Positions 42,596 to 52,342 of a stretch of 64,000 bases of DNA are shown in pieces (position 1 is the stretch's first letter; the number at the start of each line of letters is the position of its first letter). The notes under the pieces were generated by a model. It made no database searches, was not told the origin of the DNA, and saw nothing but the letters and a program-made list of their open reading frames with translations. A program made the position numbers and the translations under genes. Source of the DNA: JAMCRM01 sp035561075 (GTDB taxonomy: Bacteria > Acidobacteriota > Terriglobia > Bryobacterales > Bryobacteraceae); NCBI GenBank assembly GCA_035561075.1, contig DATMYF010000084.1, forward strand, positions 8,417 to 72,416, read 5' to 3'.

Positions 42596-45559
42596 TTAGA
42601 ACTGGAAGCGCAGCGAGAAGCGCGCGTAGAAGGGCCGGCGATACGTCAGCGGTTTCATCCAGTCCACGCTCGCCACTCCGCCATCCAACTCGGCGAACTG
42701 GTCTACGGTCGTGATCGTCTTCCGGTTGAACAGGTTGAGCATATCGACCGATACCGTGGTCTTGTAGCGCTCCGCCTTGAACGGAAGATCGTAAGACGCC
42801 TTCAGATCCCAGTAGTTCTGGAAGGGTGTGCGGCCGAACGCGCCGCGTCCCCCGACGGGAACCTCACCTTTGTTTCCGTAGGACGGGTGAGCCAGCAGCT
42901 TGTTGAGCGGTGAGCCGGTCTGCGCGGTCCAGCGGATTCCCAGATTAAGGCGTTTCCGGAAAACGTAATTTCCGAAAACGTTCGCCACGTGCCGGCGGTC
43001 GTTCGGCAGCGGCCCGACTGCGAACTGGTCGGCAAGCGCCTCACTCCAGATGAAATCGAAGAGCGAGGTGATGTTGGGGTCCGACTGATCGTTATCGTTG
43101 CGGTAGAGTCCTTCATAGTTGCCGAAGAGCTTGGCGAGGCGGTAGTTGGCCGTCAGCGACCAGTTGGAACCGAAGCGCTTGTCCATGGTCAGCTCGAAAG
43201 CTTTGTAGACGCGGCGCGGGTCCGGGAACAGGTCGGGTTTGCCGTCGGGTTCGAACATGCCGGAGCCGACGGTAAAGCCGGTGTCGGTATCGCAATTCGC
43301 CCCGGAGGTGCAGGCCGTGGGATTGTGGAACAGGTCGAGGCCCAGGCTGGGGTTGGTGACCACGAAATTCTGCTCGGCCCCGGCGTCGGCCGACTCGACC
43401 GTAGCGCCGGAGATGTCTTCGATAATGCGTTTCACGTTGCGGTGAATGAACCGCGCGCTCAAGATCATGCCGCGGAATTCATGCTCCGCCCCGAGCACGA
43501 TTTCCTCCTGGTACTGGGCCTTGGTGCCGCCGGCAATGATGGTCGGCTCCGTGCCATACGGGCTGAAGGTGCTGCCCGGAACCAGGTTTGCCTGGGTCGG
43601 AGGCAGGCCGAAAAAGTTCCCGTTCATGTAGGAACTCTCCATGGACATCGCGCGGACGGCCAGATCCTGCGGAACCTTTTCGAAGAAGCGGCCCCAACTG
43701 GCCATCAGCTTGGTCTTCCGGTTCCCCGTGGGATCGATGATAAAGCCCAGCCGCGGAGCCCAGTTTGCGGCGAAGGTGTAACGGTTCTGGTTACCATTGA
43801 TCTGCTGCTGTTCCCAGCGCAGGCCCAGCTTGGCGGTGACGTAACGGTTGATCTGCCAGGCATCCTGGGCGAAGGCGTTGTGGTAGTCCGTCGCGGAGGT
43901 GACCGCCGGATCGGTGTAGTTGCCGCGGTAATTGCGATAGACGTTGTTGTAAGTCACTCCGCCCACTGTGCGGGTTGCGTAGAGATAGAAAGTGCCACCA
44001 TGCGTCATTTTTCCGACGGCCGAAGCGGGGATGCCGCGGGCTTCGGGCAACGCCCAGTCAGGGCCGGAGTAGATGTGCATGGCGTCGTAGCGCACCTGGT
44101 TGAAGCCGTACCCGATATCGATCTGATGCCCGCCGAACAGGTTGGCGTTGCGGGTCAGCATGGTGTTGTACTGGCGGTTGTCGCCTTCGGAGTTCTCGAG
44201 GAATCCGGCGCCGCCGGCCAGGGTGTAGGCGGCATTCGGCTTCACCTTGGTGTAGTCGCGAATCGCGAAGGCGTTGTTCGTGGCGGTCTCGATGAAGTAG
44301 GTGTGGTTGATTCCGAAGCTGGCTGCCAATAAGGTTTTGGCACCGAAAAGTCCGCTATACTTCACGGCCCAGTTGCGGGTGCCATAGGCGTTGCTGGACG
44401 CCGAATCCAGGTCGTCGCGAACCAGCGAGCGGTGCACGCCGGAAGGATCGCGGGAGGGGTCGCCGAAGGCCGTCCCTTCGAGTTTATGGTTCTGCGTGAA
44501 GTTGTAGTTCAGCTTCCCGACCCAGTTGTAGCTGCGGCGCTTCCAGTCCTGCATTCCGAGCGCCCGCGTGCCGAAATTTTGGGGGCCGAGGCGGTCCTCA
44601 TCACTGAAAGACGGGTTGAAGGAGCCATACCAGAAGAACTTGTCCTTTAGTATTGGCCCGCCGATATTGAAGCCGACATCCCAACCGCTCCGGCGCCAGG
44701 TTTCGGTTTTCGGATCGGCCGTGCGGAGGTCATTGGGCTGCCTGTAACCGGCTTCCGACCATCCTGGGTTGGTGTAGGCGTAAGCGGAACCGTGAATGTC
44801 GTTGCCGCCGCTGTCGGTCACAATGTTCACTACGCCGCCGAGCGCCTGCCCGTACTGCGCCTCGAAGCCGCCGGTCTTGACCTGGACTTCCTTCACGAAA
44901 TCGAAATTCACGCCCGAGCCGATCGAGCCGTAAACGCTGGACCACACGCCGAAAGCACCGTAACCCTGGTCCGTGGCGTTAATGCCGTCGATGATGTACT
45001 GGTTCTCCAGGCCGCTGGCGCCGGAGATGGAGGGATTGGCGGTCCCGGTTCCGCCGCCGTCGGAAACACCCGCGGCGAGCGAAAACAGCGCCGTGACGTT
45101 GCGGCCGACGGGGATGTTGGCGTACTGCTCCTGGCTAAGAACGCCGCCGGTAGTGGTGGTGGCGGTATCCACGGTGGCAACCCGTTCGGAGACCTGCACG
45201 ACCTCGGTCACCGCGCCGGGCTCAAGGCTCACGCGCAGAGAGCTGCGCTGATTGGCGCTGACGGCGAACGACTTGACCTCCGCCACCCGGAAGCCCTGGA
45301 ATTCGGCGCGCACCGCGTAGTTGCCCGGCGCGAGGTTGAAGAACACCGCCCGGCCGCGCAGGTCGGACTCGGCCTTCTGGGTGCCGGTGGGCCCGGTAAG
45401 CTGCACTGCCGCGCCCTGAATGATGGCGCCGCTCATGTCGGCAACTTCGATAGACACGGAGCCTTTCGATGTATCGCCGCCGGCTTGCGCGTATAAGGCC
45501 GCGGGGCGGCAAGCGAGACATAGCAACAATAAACAAACACTGAAGATCCGTTTGCTCAC
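42596..45559 (-). CDS. Oar-like TonB-dependent receptor with carboxypeptidase-regulatory domain
   Basis: This 987-residue outer-membrane protein has a signal peptide (IFSVCLLLLCLACRPAALYA), a carboxypeptidase-regulatory domain (GSVSIEVADMSGAIIQGA to FQGFRVAEVKSF), a plug with the blocks YIIDGINATDQGYG and VNFDFVKEVQVKTGGFEAQYG followed by GGVVNIVTDSGGNDIHGS, and a beta-barrel ending RFSLRFQF. The start is a GTG at 45559 with AGGAAGG seven bases before it; upstream in-frame codons overlap the GWxTD gene. It lies 25 bp downstream of that gene and is followed by a strong terminator, so the pair forms one operon. The ligand is unknown. Confidence 0.94.
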   Translation of the reverse strand: MSKRIFSVCLLLLCLACRPAALYAQAGGDTSKGSVSIEVADMSGAIIQGAAVQLTGPTGTQKAESDLRGRAVFFNLAPGNYAVRAEFQGFRVAEVKSFAVSANQRSSLRVSLEPGAVTEVVQVSERVATVDTATTTTGGVLSQEQYANIPVGRNVTALFSLAAGVSDGGGTGTANPSISGASGLENQYIIDGINATDQGYGAFGVWSSVYGSIGSGVNFDFVKEVQVKTGGFEAQYGQALGGVVNIVTDSGGNDIHGSAYAYTNPGWSEAGYRQPNDLRTADPKTETWRRSGWDVGFNIGGPILKDKFFWYGSFNPSFSDEDRLGPQNFGTRALGMQDWKRRSYNWVGKLNYNFTQNHKLEGTAFGDPSRDPSGVHRSLVRDDLDSASSNAYGTRNWAVKYSGLFGAKTLLAASFGINHTYFIETATNNAFAIRDYTKVKPNAAYTLAGGAGFLENSEGDNRQYNTMLTRNANLFGGHQIDIGYGFNQVRYDAMHIYSGPDWALPEARGIPASAVGKMTHGGTFYLYATRTVGGVTYNNVYRNYRGNYTDPAVTSATDYHNAFAQDAWQINRYVTAKLGLRWEQQQINGNQNRYTFAANWAPRLGFIIDPTGNRKTKLMASWGRFFEKVPQDLAVRAMSMESSYMNGNFFGLPPTQANLVPGSTFSPYGTEPTIIAGGTKAQYQEEIVLGAEHEFRGMILSARFIHRNVKRIIEDISGATVESADAGAEQNFVVTNPSLGLDLFHNPTACTSGANCDTDTGFTVGSGMFEPDGKPDLFPDPRRVYKAFELTMDKRFGSNWSLTANYRLAKLFGNYEGLYRNDNDQSDPNITSLFDFIWSEALADQFAVGPLPNDRRHVANVFGNYVFRKRLNLGIRWTAQTGSPLNKLLAHPSYGNKGEVPVGGRGAFGRTPFQNYWDLKASYDLPFKAERYKTTVSVDMLNLFNRKTITTVDQFAELDGGVASVDWMKPLTYRRPFYARFSLRFQF

Positions 45560-45584
45560 GCTATAACCTTCCTTGAAAATCGAT

Positions 45585-47336
45585 TCACCGGGAGGAGCGC
45601 CCGGCTGCCGCCCGCAGGTGCTGCAACAAGCCCTGTACGGCAGGGTTCTGGGTGATGTTCCAGGAGGCCTCCAGTGCGGCCACGGCCTCCTGGGACCGGC
45701 CCTGCGCAAGCCAGCACAAGGCCCGTTCGTAATGCATGGCGGCGAGCCGCGGCGGGGTATCCGCCTGGCCCTCGGAAACGACTACGGGCTGGGTTTCGCC
45801 GGCCGCGTCGGTGACGGTGAATGTCACCGAGCGGGCCGCGATCCGGCCGGTTCGAGAATCTTTGACGCGCACAGCGAGTTGATACGCACCGGGCTGGAGC
45901 TCATCGGTAGAGAGCGTCTTGCCCACCATCAGGGAGCCGAAAGCGTCCGTCGCGCGCAAGCTGAGCTTATCTTCGAACGTCTTCCGAACACGCGCGGGTC
46001 CGCCGCCGATGACGTACTCGACGTCGAGCGCGTCCGGACGCGGCTCGGCCACCGAGACCTGATAGCAGATGCGAAGACCCCGTCCGGGCATGGTTGCGCC
46101 CGCGGGATCCGGGAAAAACTTGATGCCACCGAAGTGAAAGGGCCGCTCGCGAGTATCCGGTTCGTAACGCGAGACCACCAGGACTTCGCTGACGGCGGCG
46201 CGGTCGGAAGGCCGGGCGACGGTGATGTCGCGGGTGGCTTCATACGTCCGCCTGGCAGCTACGTTCTCCGCCGTAACGGTGAGGCGGTACGTGCCTTCGA
46301 CCACCGGAATGCGGTCCTCATAGACAAACGGCCGCGCTTTGAGTGCTTCTTCCGAGCCGGCGGGAACCGAAAAACGGGGCGCCGCCTCCCGCTCCAGCAC
46401 CAGACGCCCGGCGGCGAAGAGGCGCGCCCGGATCCGGAATTCGGCACGGCCGCCGGCCGCCTTGGGTTGGGTCGGGTCCTGGATCTCAAGCTGCCAATGA
46501 ACCCAGGGGTCGCCCTTCTCCCAGGCAACGAAAGCCAGCAGCCCGGCGCGCGCCAGATCGTATTGCACCCGCGAGCTGACGCGCTCAAGCCGCAGCGCCC
46601 GCTGGGCGATTAGCGCCACGTAGCTGGGCATCTGGTTGTAGGCCTGGGCCGCGTGAATGATGCTTTGGGAAGCCATGGAGCCGCCAAAGGTGTCAGTATC
46701 CACCGGCTCCCCGGGAATCAGCGACAAGGTGGCGCGGGCCAACTCCGTGTTGATGTTCCGCAGGTACTGGTAGGCTTGCCGGCTGGTACCTCCGGCACGC
46801 AGCAGTTTTTCCGGGCCGTCCACGGCGGGGTGATAGTAGCGGTAGCCGCCGACGCCGTCGCGGTCGAGGAAAAGAATGTAGAAGAACGGAGGGAGCTCCG
46901 AGAGCCCGGGATTGGAGTAGAACCACAGCTCAACTGGGAACAGCTCCTGACTGTGCAAGAAATTCGTGGTGCTTTGAGGCTTGCCGAAGAGCAGGTAGGT
47001 GCGGCCGCGATCGGTGCGCCATCCTTCGGTGCCGGAGTCTTTACCAAGGAAGGCGTTGACGTGGGCCAGCCGGCGGTAGAACTCTTCCCGGAACTCGTTG
47101 TGTCCGGATCCCGGAGCAGGGTTGCGGAGTTCCCAGAAGCGCTCCAAAAAAGCGTCCCGCTGGTCGTCGGTCTTCAGGTTCAGAAACGCCTGGCGCTCGG
47201 TCTTTGTAATCAGGTAGGAAGCTGGGCCGGCAAGCCATTCGGCATAGGTCGGGGCGAGCCTCGGCTGCGCGCCGGGCGAAAGGAGTGCCGCCCCAATGAG
47301 GAGCAAGGATACTGAGGCTGCCTTTACCACAATCAC
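45585..47336 (-). CDS. GWxTD-domain exported protein
   Basis: This 583-residue protein has a signal peptide (SVSLLLIGAALLSPGA), an N-terminal helical segment typical of the family (ERQAFLNLKTDDQRDAFLER, FWELRNP), and the signature EGWRTDRGRTYLLFGKP that gives GWxTD proteins their name. A Ser/Gly-poor beta-rich region follows and residues around 545-580 resemble a TPR-like helical pair (HYERALCWLAQGRSQEAVAA). The function of the family is unknown; it is frequent in Acidobacteria. The start is a GTG at 47336 with GGAGGG about ten bases upstream. It is the first gene of an operon with the Oar receptor. Confidence 0.87.
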   Translation of the reverse strand: MIVVKAASVSLLLIGAALLSPGAQPRLAPTYAEWLAGPASYLITKTERQAFLNLKTDDQRDAFLERFWELRNPAPGSGHNEFREEFYRRLAHVNAFLGKDSGTEGWRTDRGRTYLLFGKPQSTTNFLHSQELFPVELWFYSNPGLSELPPFFYILFLDRDGVGGYRYYHPAVDGPEKLLRAGGTSRQAYQYLRNINTELARATLSLIPGEPVDTDTFGGSMASQSIIHAAQAYNQMPSYVALIAQRALRLERVSSRVQYDLARAGLLAFVAWEKGDPWVHWQLEIQDPTQPKAAGGRAEFRIRARLFAAGRLVLEREAAPRFSVPAGSEEALKARPFVYEDRIPVVEGTYRLTVTAENVAARRTYEATRDITVARPSDRAAVSEVLVVSRYEPDTRERPFHFGGIKFFPDPAGATMPGRGLRICYQVSVAEPRPDALDVEYVIGGGPARVRKTFEDKLSLRATDAFGSLMVGKTLSTDELQPGAYQLAVRVKDSRTGRIAARSVTFTVTDAAGETQPVVVSEGQADTPPRLAAMHYERALCWLAQGRSQEAVAALEASWNITQNPAVQGLLQHLRAAAGRSSR

Positions 47337-47643
47337 TTAGTACGTTCCCTCCGGAGAGTCAGCCGTTTGTTGAATAACGCACTAGTATGCACTCTGAACA
47401 CCATTGTTGAAGCCACTGCAAAGTGATGACTTTGTTAAGACCAGTACATTTGGTCCAATGCGCAGCTTCCGTTTACGGGAGTTTCCTCTACGCCTTTTGG
47501 GATAGGCGAGGCAGGCGAAAAAGGCTGGGGTGCCCGAAACTGAGAGTTGCAGTACACTATTAAACGAGAACTTGTCGGATTTCAACGTGCGGAGATGCCC
47601 GGGCGTTATGCCTGGCGTCCGCAGCCTCCCGGATGCGATCGAT
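47337..47643. other. Divergent intergenic region between the GWxTD and exopolysaccharide operons
   Basis: These 307 bp must hold promoters for both operons but I could not assign convincing -35/-10 pairs. A small dyad GACCA-N7-TGGTC lies near 47439-47455. No gene is recognisable. Confidence 0.4.
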
Positions 47644-48255
47644 ATGGTTAGACGTTCAATTGCTGTCCTGATACTGTCCGCCACGGTCATACTGCCCCGG
47701 TTCGCGGCGGGGTCTCAACAGGCGCCAACGGGCGCTCATAAGAAGGTGGAAGCGCCCACGCTCGGGGGTGCTCCGGTGGACCCGAAAACGTACGTGATCG
47801 GACCGGAAGATCTGCTGGTAGTGCGGGTATGGCGGGAAGCGGAACTCTCGGGTGAATTCCCGGTGCGTCCGGACGGGCGCATCTCGCTTCCGCTGGTCAA
47901 TGAGATCCAGGCTGCCGGACTGACTCCGGAGCAACTTAAGGCGGCGGTGGAGAAGGGTCTCTCAAGATATATGACACAGCCGGAAGTGAGTGTGGCGGTG
48001 CGGCAGGTCAACAGCAAGAAGTACTTCATCATCGGGGAGGTCCAGAAGCCCGGTTCGTATCCCCTGACGGTGCCCACCTCGGTGCTCGAAGCGCTGGTGA
48101 ACGCGGGGGGGTTCCGTGATTTCGCCAACCCCAAGAAAATCGTCATCCTGCGCGGCGGCGAGAGGCTCAAGTTCAACTACAAGGAAGTGATCTCCGGCAA
48201 GAAGATGGACCAGAACATCAGGCTGGAGAGCGGCGATCAGATTATCGTGCCGTGA
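47644..48255 (+). CDS. Polysaccharide export protein (Wza/OPX-like)
   Basis: This 203-residue exported protein (signal SIAVLILSATVILPRFAAG) contains the Poly_export domain, YVIGPEDLLVVRVWREAELS with DGRISLPLVNEIQAAGLT, and one SLBB-type beta-grasp repeat (KYFIIGEVQKPGSYPL). OPX proteins form the outer-membrane or periplasmic channel for capsule or exopolysaccharide. It lacks the C-terminal amphipathic helix of E. coli Wza, so it belongs to the short OPX class. The ATG at 47644 gives a clean signal peptide; the frame is open back to 47530. A Wzz-like protein and BY-kinase follow. Confidence 0.92.
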   Translation: MVRRSIAVLILSATVILPRFAAGSQQAPTGAHKKVEAPTLGGAPVDPKTYVIGPEDLLVVRVWREAELSGEFPVRPDGRISLPLVNEIQAAGLTPEQLKAAVEKGLSRYMTQPEVSVAVRQVNSKKYFIIGEVQKPGSYPLTVPTSVLEALVNAGGFRDFANPKKIVILRGGERLKFNYKEVISGKKMDQNIRLESGDQIIVP

Positions 48256-48299
48256 GCGTGTCGCCAAGTCTATCCGGGGTCCTGAGGGAGAAAGGTTGA

Positions 48300-49967
48300 A
48301 TGGTTCCGTCGCAATGGTATGTGAGCGTATCGAGGCGGCCGCCCGATGTTGAAGACTATATCGACATGTTGCGGCGGTACCGGTCGTGGATTCTCGGGCC
48401 GACCTTCGCCGGCCTGGTGATCTCGGTGATGACGGCCTTTTTTTGGCCCGACACCTATATTTCCACGGCCGTGATGCGCATTACTCCGCAGCAGGTGCCC
48501 GAACGGCTGGTGCCCAGCAATGTGACGTCGCAGATCGCCGAACGGCTGGGAGCCATGCAGACCGAGATTATCAGCCGCGGCAGTCTTTCGGACCTGATCC
48601 AGCGGCCGTCGCTCGACCTGTACAAGCGGGAACGCCAGCGCAAACCGATGGAAGACGTGGTCGAGCAGATGAGGAGAGACATCCACATCAACATTCTGGA
48701 CTCGCCCTCATCGCAGCCGCGCAACCGCGCCGCCTCCGCTTTCCAGATTTCCTTCTGGTACACAGACCGGTATAAGGCCCAGGCGGTGGTGCGGGAACTG
48801 GTGACCAAGTTCATCGAGCAGAACATCACGGTGCTGCGCAACCAGGCGAGCCTGACCACCAGCTTTTTGACGGACGAACTGAAGACAGCCAAAGACGAAC
48901 TGGACCGCATCGAGGCTGAGATTACGGCATTCAAGGTCCAGAACCAGGGCCGCCTGCCGGAACAACAGAATTCCAATCTTCAGGCGTTGAACTCACTGCA
49001 CATGCAGCTTGCATCGGTGAACGAGGCCATCAACAACAGCGGGCAGCAGCGGCTGCTGATGGAGACGCAGCTCCAGAATCTCCGCAACCAGACCACGTTC
49101 ATTACCTCCAACATGCACGAGACGGTGGGTTCGCAGGCTGTGAAGAACGAGCGGCTGATCCAGCTCAACAAAACTATTCTGGAAACGGAGACGTCGTTGG
49201 CGGCGGCCGGCGAGGTGTACCGGAACGATCATCCGGACATCCGGACATTCCGGAAAAAGCTGGAGGTGCTGAAAAAGGAGCGGGACATGCTCGCGGCCGA
49301 AGACCGGCAAGAGCAGACCAAAGCTTCCGGCCCGCAGACAGTGATCAATCCGCAGGCGGCCCGGTCGCTTGAAGAGATCAAATCCAACGTCGCCACCCTG
49401 CAGGCGCAGATTCGCGCGAAGGACCTGGACATCGAGCAGCGTATCAAGCAGCAGGCCGAGTTGAACAAGCTGATCCAGGGCTTTCAGGCGCGCATCGAGA
49501 CGGCTCCCGCCAACGAGCAGAAATACCTGGGGTTGCTGCGCGACCAGGAACTCGCCAAGACCAAGTTCCAGCAGATGACGCAAAAGAAGGAACTGTCGGA
49601 GACGGCGCTGAACCTGGAGGAGCGCAAGGCAGGGGAGAATTTGGAGGTGCTGGACCAGGCCTCCCTTCCAGAGCAGCCAGCCGAGCCGAACCGCGTGATG
49701 ATAGCTGCCGCGGGCACCGGCCTGGGACTGCTGCTGGGACTGTTCATGGCCGGGATGAAGGAGATGAAGGATACCTCGCTCAAGAACCTGAAGGACGTAC
49801 GAACGTACACCAACCTGCCGGTTCTGAGCAGCATCCCGCTACTTGAGAATGCGCTCCTGGTGCGCCGCAAGCGCCGGTTGTTCTGGCTGGCATGGTCGAG
49901 CGCCATTATATTCGGGACGATTGCGATGAGCGGGTCCATGTATTTCTACTATTTCGGCCGGAGCTAG
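48300..49967 (+). CDS. Chain-length determinant (Wzz/GumC-like) polysaccharide co-polymerase
   Basis: This 555-residue inner-membrane protein has an N-terminal helix (WILGPTFAGLVISVMTAFFW), a long periplasmic coiled coil (ELKTAKDELDRIEAEITAF, LQNLRNQTTFI and more) and a final helix (LFWLAWSSAIIFGTIAMSGS). It sets polymer length and, in two-protein systems, activates a separate cytoplasmic tyrosine kinase. That kinase is encoded six bases downstream. The ATG at 48300 follows an AAAGG sequence. Confidence 0.92.
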   Translation: MVPSQWYVSVSRRPPDVEDYIDMLRRYRSWILGPTFAGLVISVMTAFFWPDTYISTAVMRITPQQVPERLVPSNVTSQIAERLGAMQTEIISRGSLSDLIQRPSLDLYKRERQRKPMEDVVEQMRRDIHINILDSPSSQPRNRAASAFQISFWYTDRYKAQAVVRELVTKFIEQNITVLRNQASLTTSFLTDELKTAKDELDRIEAEITAFKVQNQGRLPEQQNSNLQALNSLHMQLASVNEAINNSGQQRLLMETQLQNLRNQTTFITSNMHETVGSQAVKNERLIQLNKTILETETSLAAAGEVYRNDHPDIRTFRKKLEVLKKERDMLAAEDRQEQTKASGPQTVINPQAARSLEEIKSNVATLQAQIRAKDLDIEQRIKQQAELNKLIQGFQARIETAPANEQKYLGLLRDQELAKTKFQQMTQKKELSETALNLEERKAGENLEVLDQASLPEQPAEPNRVMIAAAGTGLGLLLGLFMAGMKEMKDTSLKNLKDVRTYTNLPVLSSIPLLENALLVRRKRRLFWLAWSSAIIFGTIAMSGSMYFYYFGRS

Positions 49968-49973
49968 CAGACA

Positions 49974-50816
49974 ATGAGTCGAGTTCACGATGCCCTGCGC
50001 CGGGCGGCACAGGCGGGATTCGGGGGAGCGGACGCTCCACCCCGGGAGATCGCGGTTCGGCCGCCGGCGGTAACGGAAGAAGCCTCCGCGGTTTTCCACC
50101 GTGGAATGCTCGATCAGACTCTGGAGATCCCGTTTCAACCCGCTCCGGAGTCGCACCTGCTGGACCTGCAAAGCGGGCACGAGACGCCGGCGGAGGAGTT
50201 CCGAACGCTGCGGACGCGGCTCAACCACCTGCAGTCGCTACAGCCGCTCCATACCGTGGTGGTCAGCAGCCCTTCGCCCGCGGAGGGAAAGACGTTCACG
50301 GCCGTAAACCTGGCACTGGCGGAGGCGCACCTGGCGGACAACCTGGTGCTGTTGGGCGACTTCGACCTGCGGCGCCCGGTGGTTCACGATATGTTTCAGG
50401 TGGACCGCGCGCCGGGACTCTCGGATTACCTGCTGGGCCAGGTCCCCTTCTCGGGCGCGCTGCGAAAAATCGCGGGGCTCAACTTATATATCATGCCGGC
50501 TGGCAGCCCCGTGAAGAACCCGCTGGAGCTGCTGAACCGCCGCCAGGCCAAAGCGCTTTTTGAGGACCTGCCGCGGGTATTCAACTGGGCCATTTTTGAC
50601 ACCCCGCCGCTGCTGTTCTCCGCGGATGCGAACCTGCTGGCGACGCTCGCGGACGGCACCATCCTGGTAGTCAAAATCGGTTCCACAACGTTCGACAACG
50701 TCACCCGGGCGATCCAGTCGCTCTGCGAGAACAACGTACTGGGGATCGTGGCGAACGGCGCGCGGGCTTCCGAGCTCTACAGCAAGTACACTTACTACTA
50801 TTCGAAGTCCGAGTAG
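49974..50816 (+). CDS. BY-kinase (CpsD/CapB-type tyrosine-protein kinase)
   Basis: This 280-residue cytoplasmic kinase carries the BY-kinase motifs: Walker A SPAEGKT (101-107), Walker A' VLLGDFDLRRP and Walker B WAIFDTPP. The C-terminus is the expected tyrosine cluster ELYSKYTYYYSKSE, the autophosphorylation site that controls oligomerisation with the Wzz-like partner. It is the kinase half of a split co-polymerase/kinase pair. No glycosyltransferase, flippase or polymerase gene follows; instead the UxaA-family gene begins eight bases later, so this looks like a separated export/regulation module of a polysaccharide locus. Confidence 0.93.
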   Translation: MSRVHDALRRAAQAGFGGADAPPREIAVRPPAVTEEASAVFHRGMLDQTLEIPFQPAPESHLLDLQSGHETPAEEFRTLRTRLNHLQSLQPLHTVVVSSPSPAEGKTFTAVNLALAEAHLADNLVLLGDFDLRRPVVHDMFQVDRAPGLSDYLLGQVPFSGALRKIAGLNLYIMPAGSPVKNPLELLNRRQAKALFEDLPRVFNWAIFDTPPLLFSADANLLATLADGTILVVKIGSTTFDNVTRAIQSLCENNVLGIVANGARASELYSKYTYYYSKSE

Positions 50817-50823
50817 CCGGGAA

Positions 50824-52329
50824 ATGGAACCCCTCTACGTGCGGGTGGATCCCGCCGATAACGTCGCCATCGTGGTGAACCCGGAAGGGCTGGCGGCCGG
50901 CAGCGTGTTTCGTGGCGGACTGGCGCTTAAAGAGCCGGTTCCCGCGGGCCACAAGCTGGCGCTCCGCGACCTGGAAAAAGGACAGCCCGTAATCCGTTAC
51001 GGCCAGACGATCGGGTATGCTGCCCGCGCCATCGGCCGCGGCGAGTGGGTGCGGGAGGAACTGGTGGAGCTTCCCGACGCTCCCCTGTTAGACGCGCTGC
51101 CTTTGGCGACAAACCCTCCCCCGCCGCTGCCCCCGCTTGAAGGCTTCACGTTCCAGGGCTACCGGAACCCGGACGGCAGCGCGGGCACGCGGAACCTGCT
51201 GGGCATCGCGACCACCGTGCAGTGCGTAGCTCCCACCGTGGAATATGCTGTGCGCAGGATCCGGGCGGAGATCCTTCCGCGCTATCCGGGGGTGGACGGG
51301 GTGGCGGCGGTTACGCACGGGTATGGCTGCGGGGTCGCCATCGACGCGCCGGGTGCCGCAATTCCTATCCGAACGCTGCGCAATATCAGCCTGCACGCGA
51401 ACCTTGGGGGTGTGCCGCTGGTGGTGGGGCTCGGCTGCGAAAAGCTGCAACCCGTGCGGCTCCTGGGCGGAGAGGTGGCGGGGCCGGTGATCCGTCTTCA
51501 GGACGAGCACGGCTTCGAGGGAATGACCGCCGCGATTATGCGGGCAGCCGAAAAGCGCCTGGAGGAACTCGACCGGCGCAGGCGCGTCCAGTGCCCGGCA
51601 TCGGACCTGGTAGTGGGGCTGCAATGCGGCGGCAGTGACGCGTTCTCCGGAGTCACGGCAAACCCCGCGGTGGGCTATGCGGCGGACCTGCTGGTGCGCG
51701 CCGGAGCCACCGTGCTGTTCTCGGAAGTGACGGAGGTGCGGGACGCCGTCCACCTGCTCACGCCGCGCGCCGCGACCCCGGATGTAGCGCGCGACCTGAT
51801 CCGCGAAATGCGATGGTACGACGACTATCTGCGCCTGGGCGGTGCCGACCGGAGCGCCAACCCGACACCCGGCAACAAACGCGGCGGCCTGGCGAATGTC
51901 GTCGAGAAGGCGCTAGGGTCTGTCGCCAAGGCCGGCAGCACGGCGCTGATGGCGGTGGCCACCCACGGTGAGCGCGTCCGCACCAGGGGACTGGTGTTCG
52001 CCGCCACTCCCGCCAGCGACTTCATTTGCGGGACCCAGCAGCTTGCGTCAATGAACATGCACGTCTTCACCACGGGGGAAGGCACGCCCTACGGGTTGGC
52101 CATGGTGCCGGTGGTAAAGGTGGCTTCGAGGACAGCGCTCGCGGAGCGATGGAGCGACCTGATCGACATCGACGCGGGACGGATAGCTACCGGCCGCGCC
52201 ACCATCGAGGACGTGGGGTGGGAAATTTTCCGGTTGATCCTGGAAGCGGCCGGCGGGCGGAAGACCTGGGCGGAGCATTGGGGTTTGGACAACGCCCTGG
52301 TGCCGTTCAACCCCGGTCCGGTGACCTGA
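50824..52329 (+). CDS. UxaA-family altronate/galactarate-type dehydratase
   Basis: This 501-residue iron-dependent dehydratase has an N-terminal SAF domain (residues 1-90, VRVDPADNVAIVVNPEGLAAG) and a large C-terminal domain with GYRNPDGSAGTRNLLGIATT, VTHGYGCG, VVGLGCEK and LVVGLQCGGSDAFSGVTANP, the blocks of altronate dehydratase UxaA and galactarate dehydratase GarD. It probably removes water from a sugar acid to give a 2-keto-3-deoxy product. No UxaB or UxaC gene is adjacent, so the exact substrate is open. The ATG at 50824 is only eight bases after the kinase stop, which suggests readthrough transcription without an obvious functional link. Confidence 0.9.
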   Translation: MEPLYVRVDPADNVAIVVNPEGLAAGSVFRGGLALKEPVPAGHKLALRDLEKGQPVIRYGQTIGYAARAIGRGEWVREELVELPDAPLLDALPLATNPPPPLPPLEGFTFQGYRNPDGSAGTRNLLGIATTVQCVAPTVEYAVRRIRAEILPRYPGVDGVAAVTHGYGCGVAIDAPGAAIPIRTLRNISLHANLGGVPLVVGLGCEKLQPVRLLGGEVAGPVIRLQDEHGFEGMTAAIMRAAEKRLEELDRRRRVQCPASDLVVGLQCGGSDAFSGVTANPAVGYAADLLVRAGATVLFSEVTEVRDAVHLLTPRAATPDVARDLIREMRWYDDYLRLGGADRSANPTPGNKRGGLANVVEKALGSVAKAGSTALMAVATHGERVRTRGLVFAATPASDFICGTQQLASMNMHVFTTGEGTPYGLAMVPVVKVASRTALAERWSDLIDIDAGRIATGRATIEDVGWEIFRLILEAAGGRKTWAEHWGLDNALVPFNPGPVT

Positions 52330-52342
52330 GCAGGAGTCCCGT

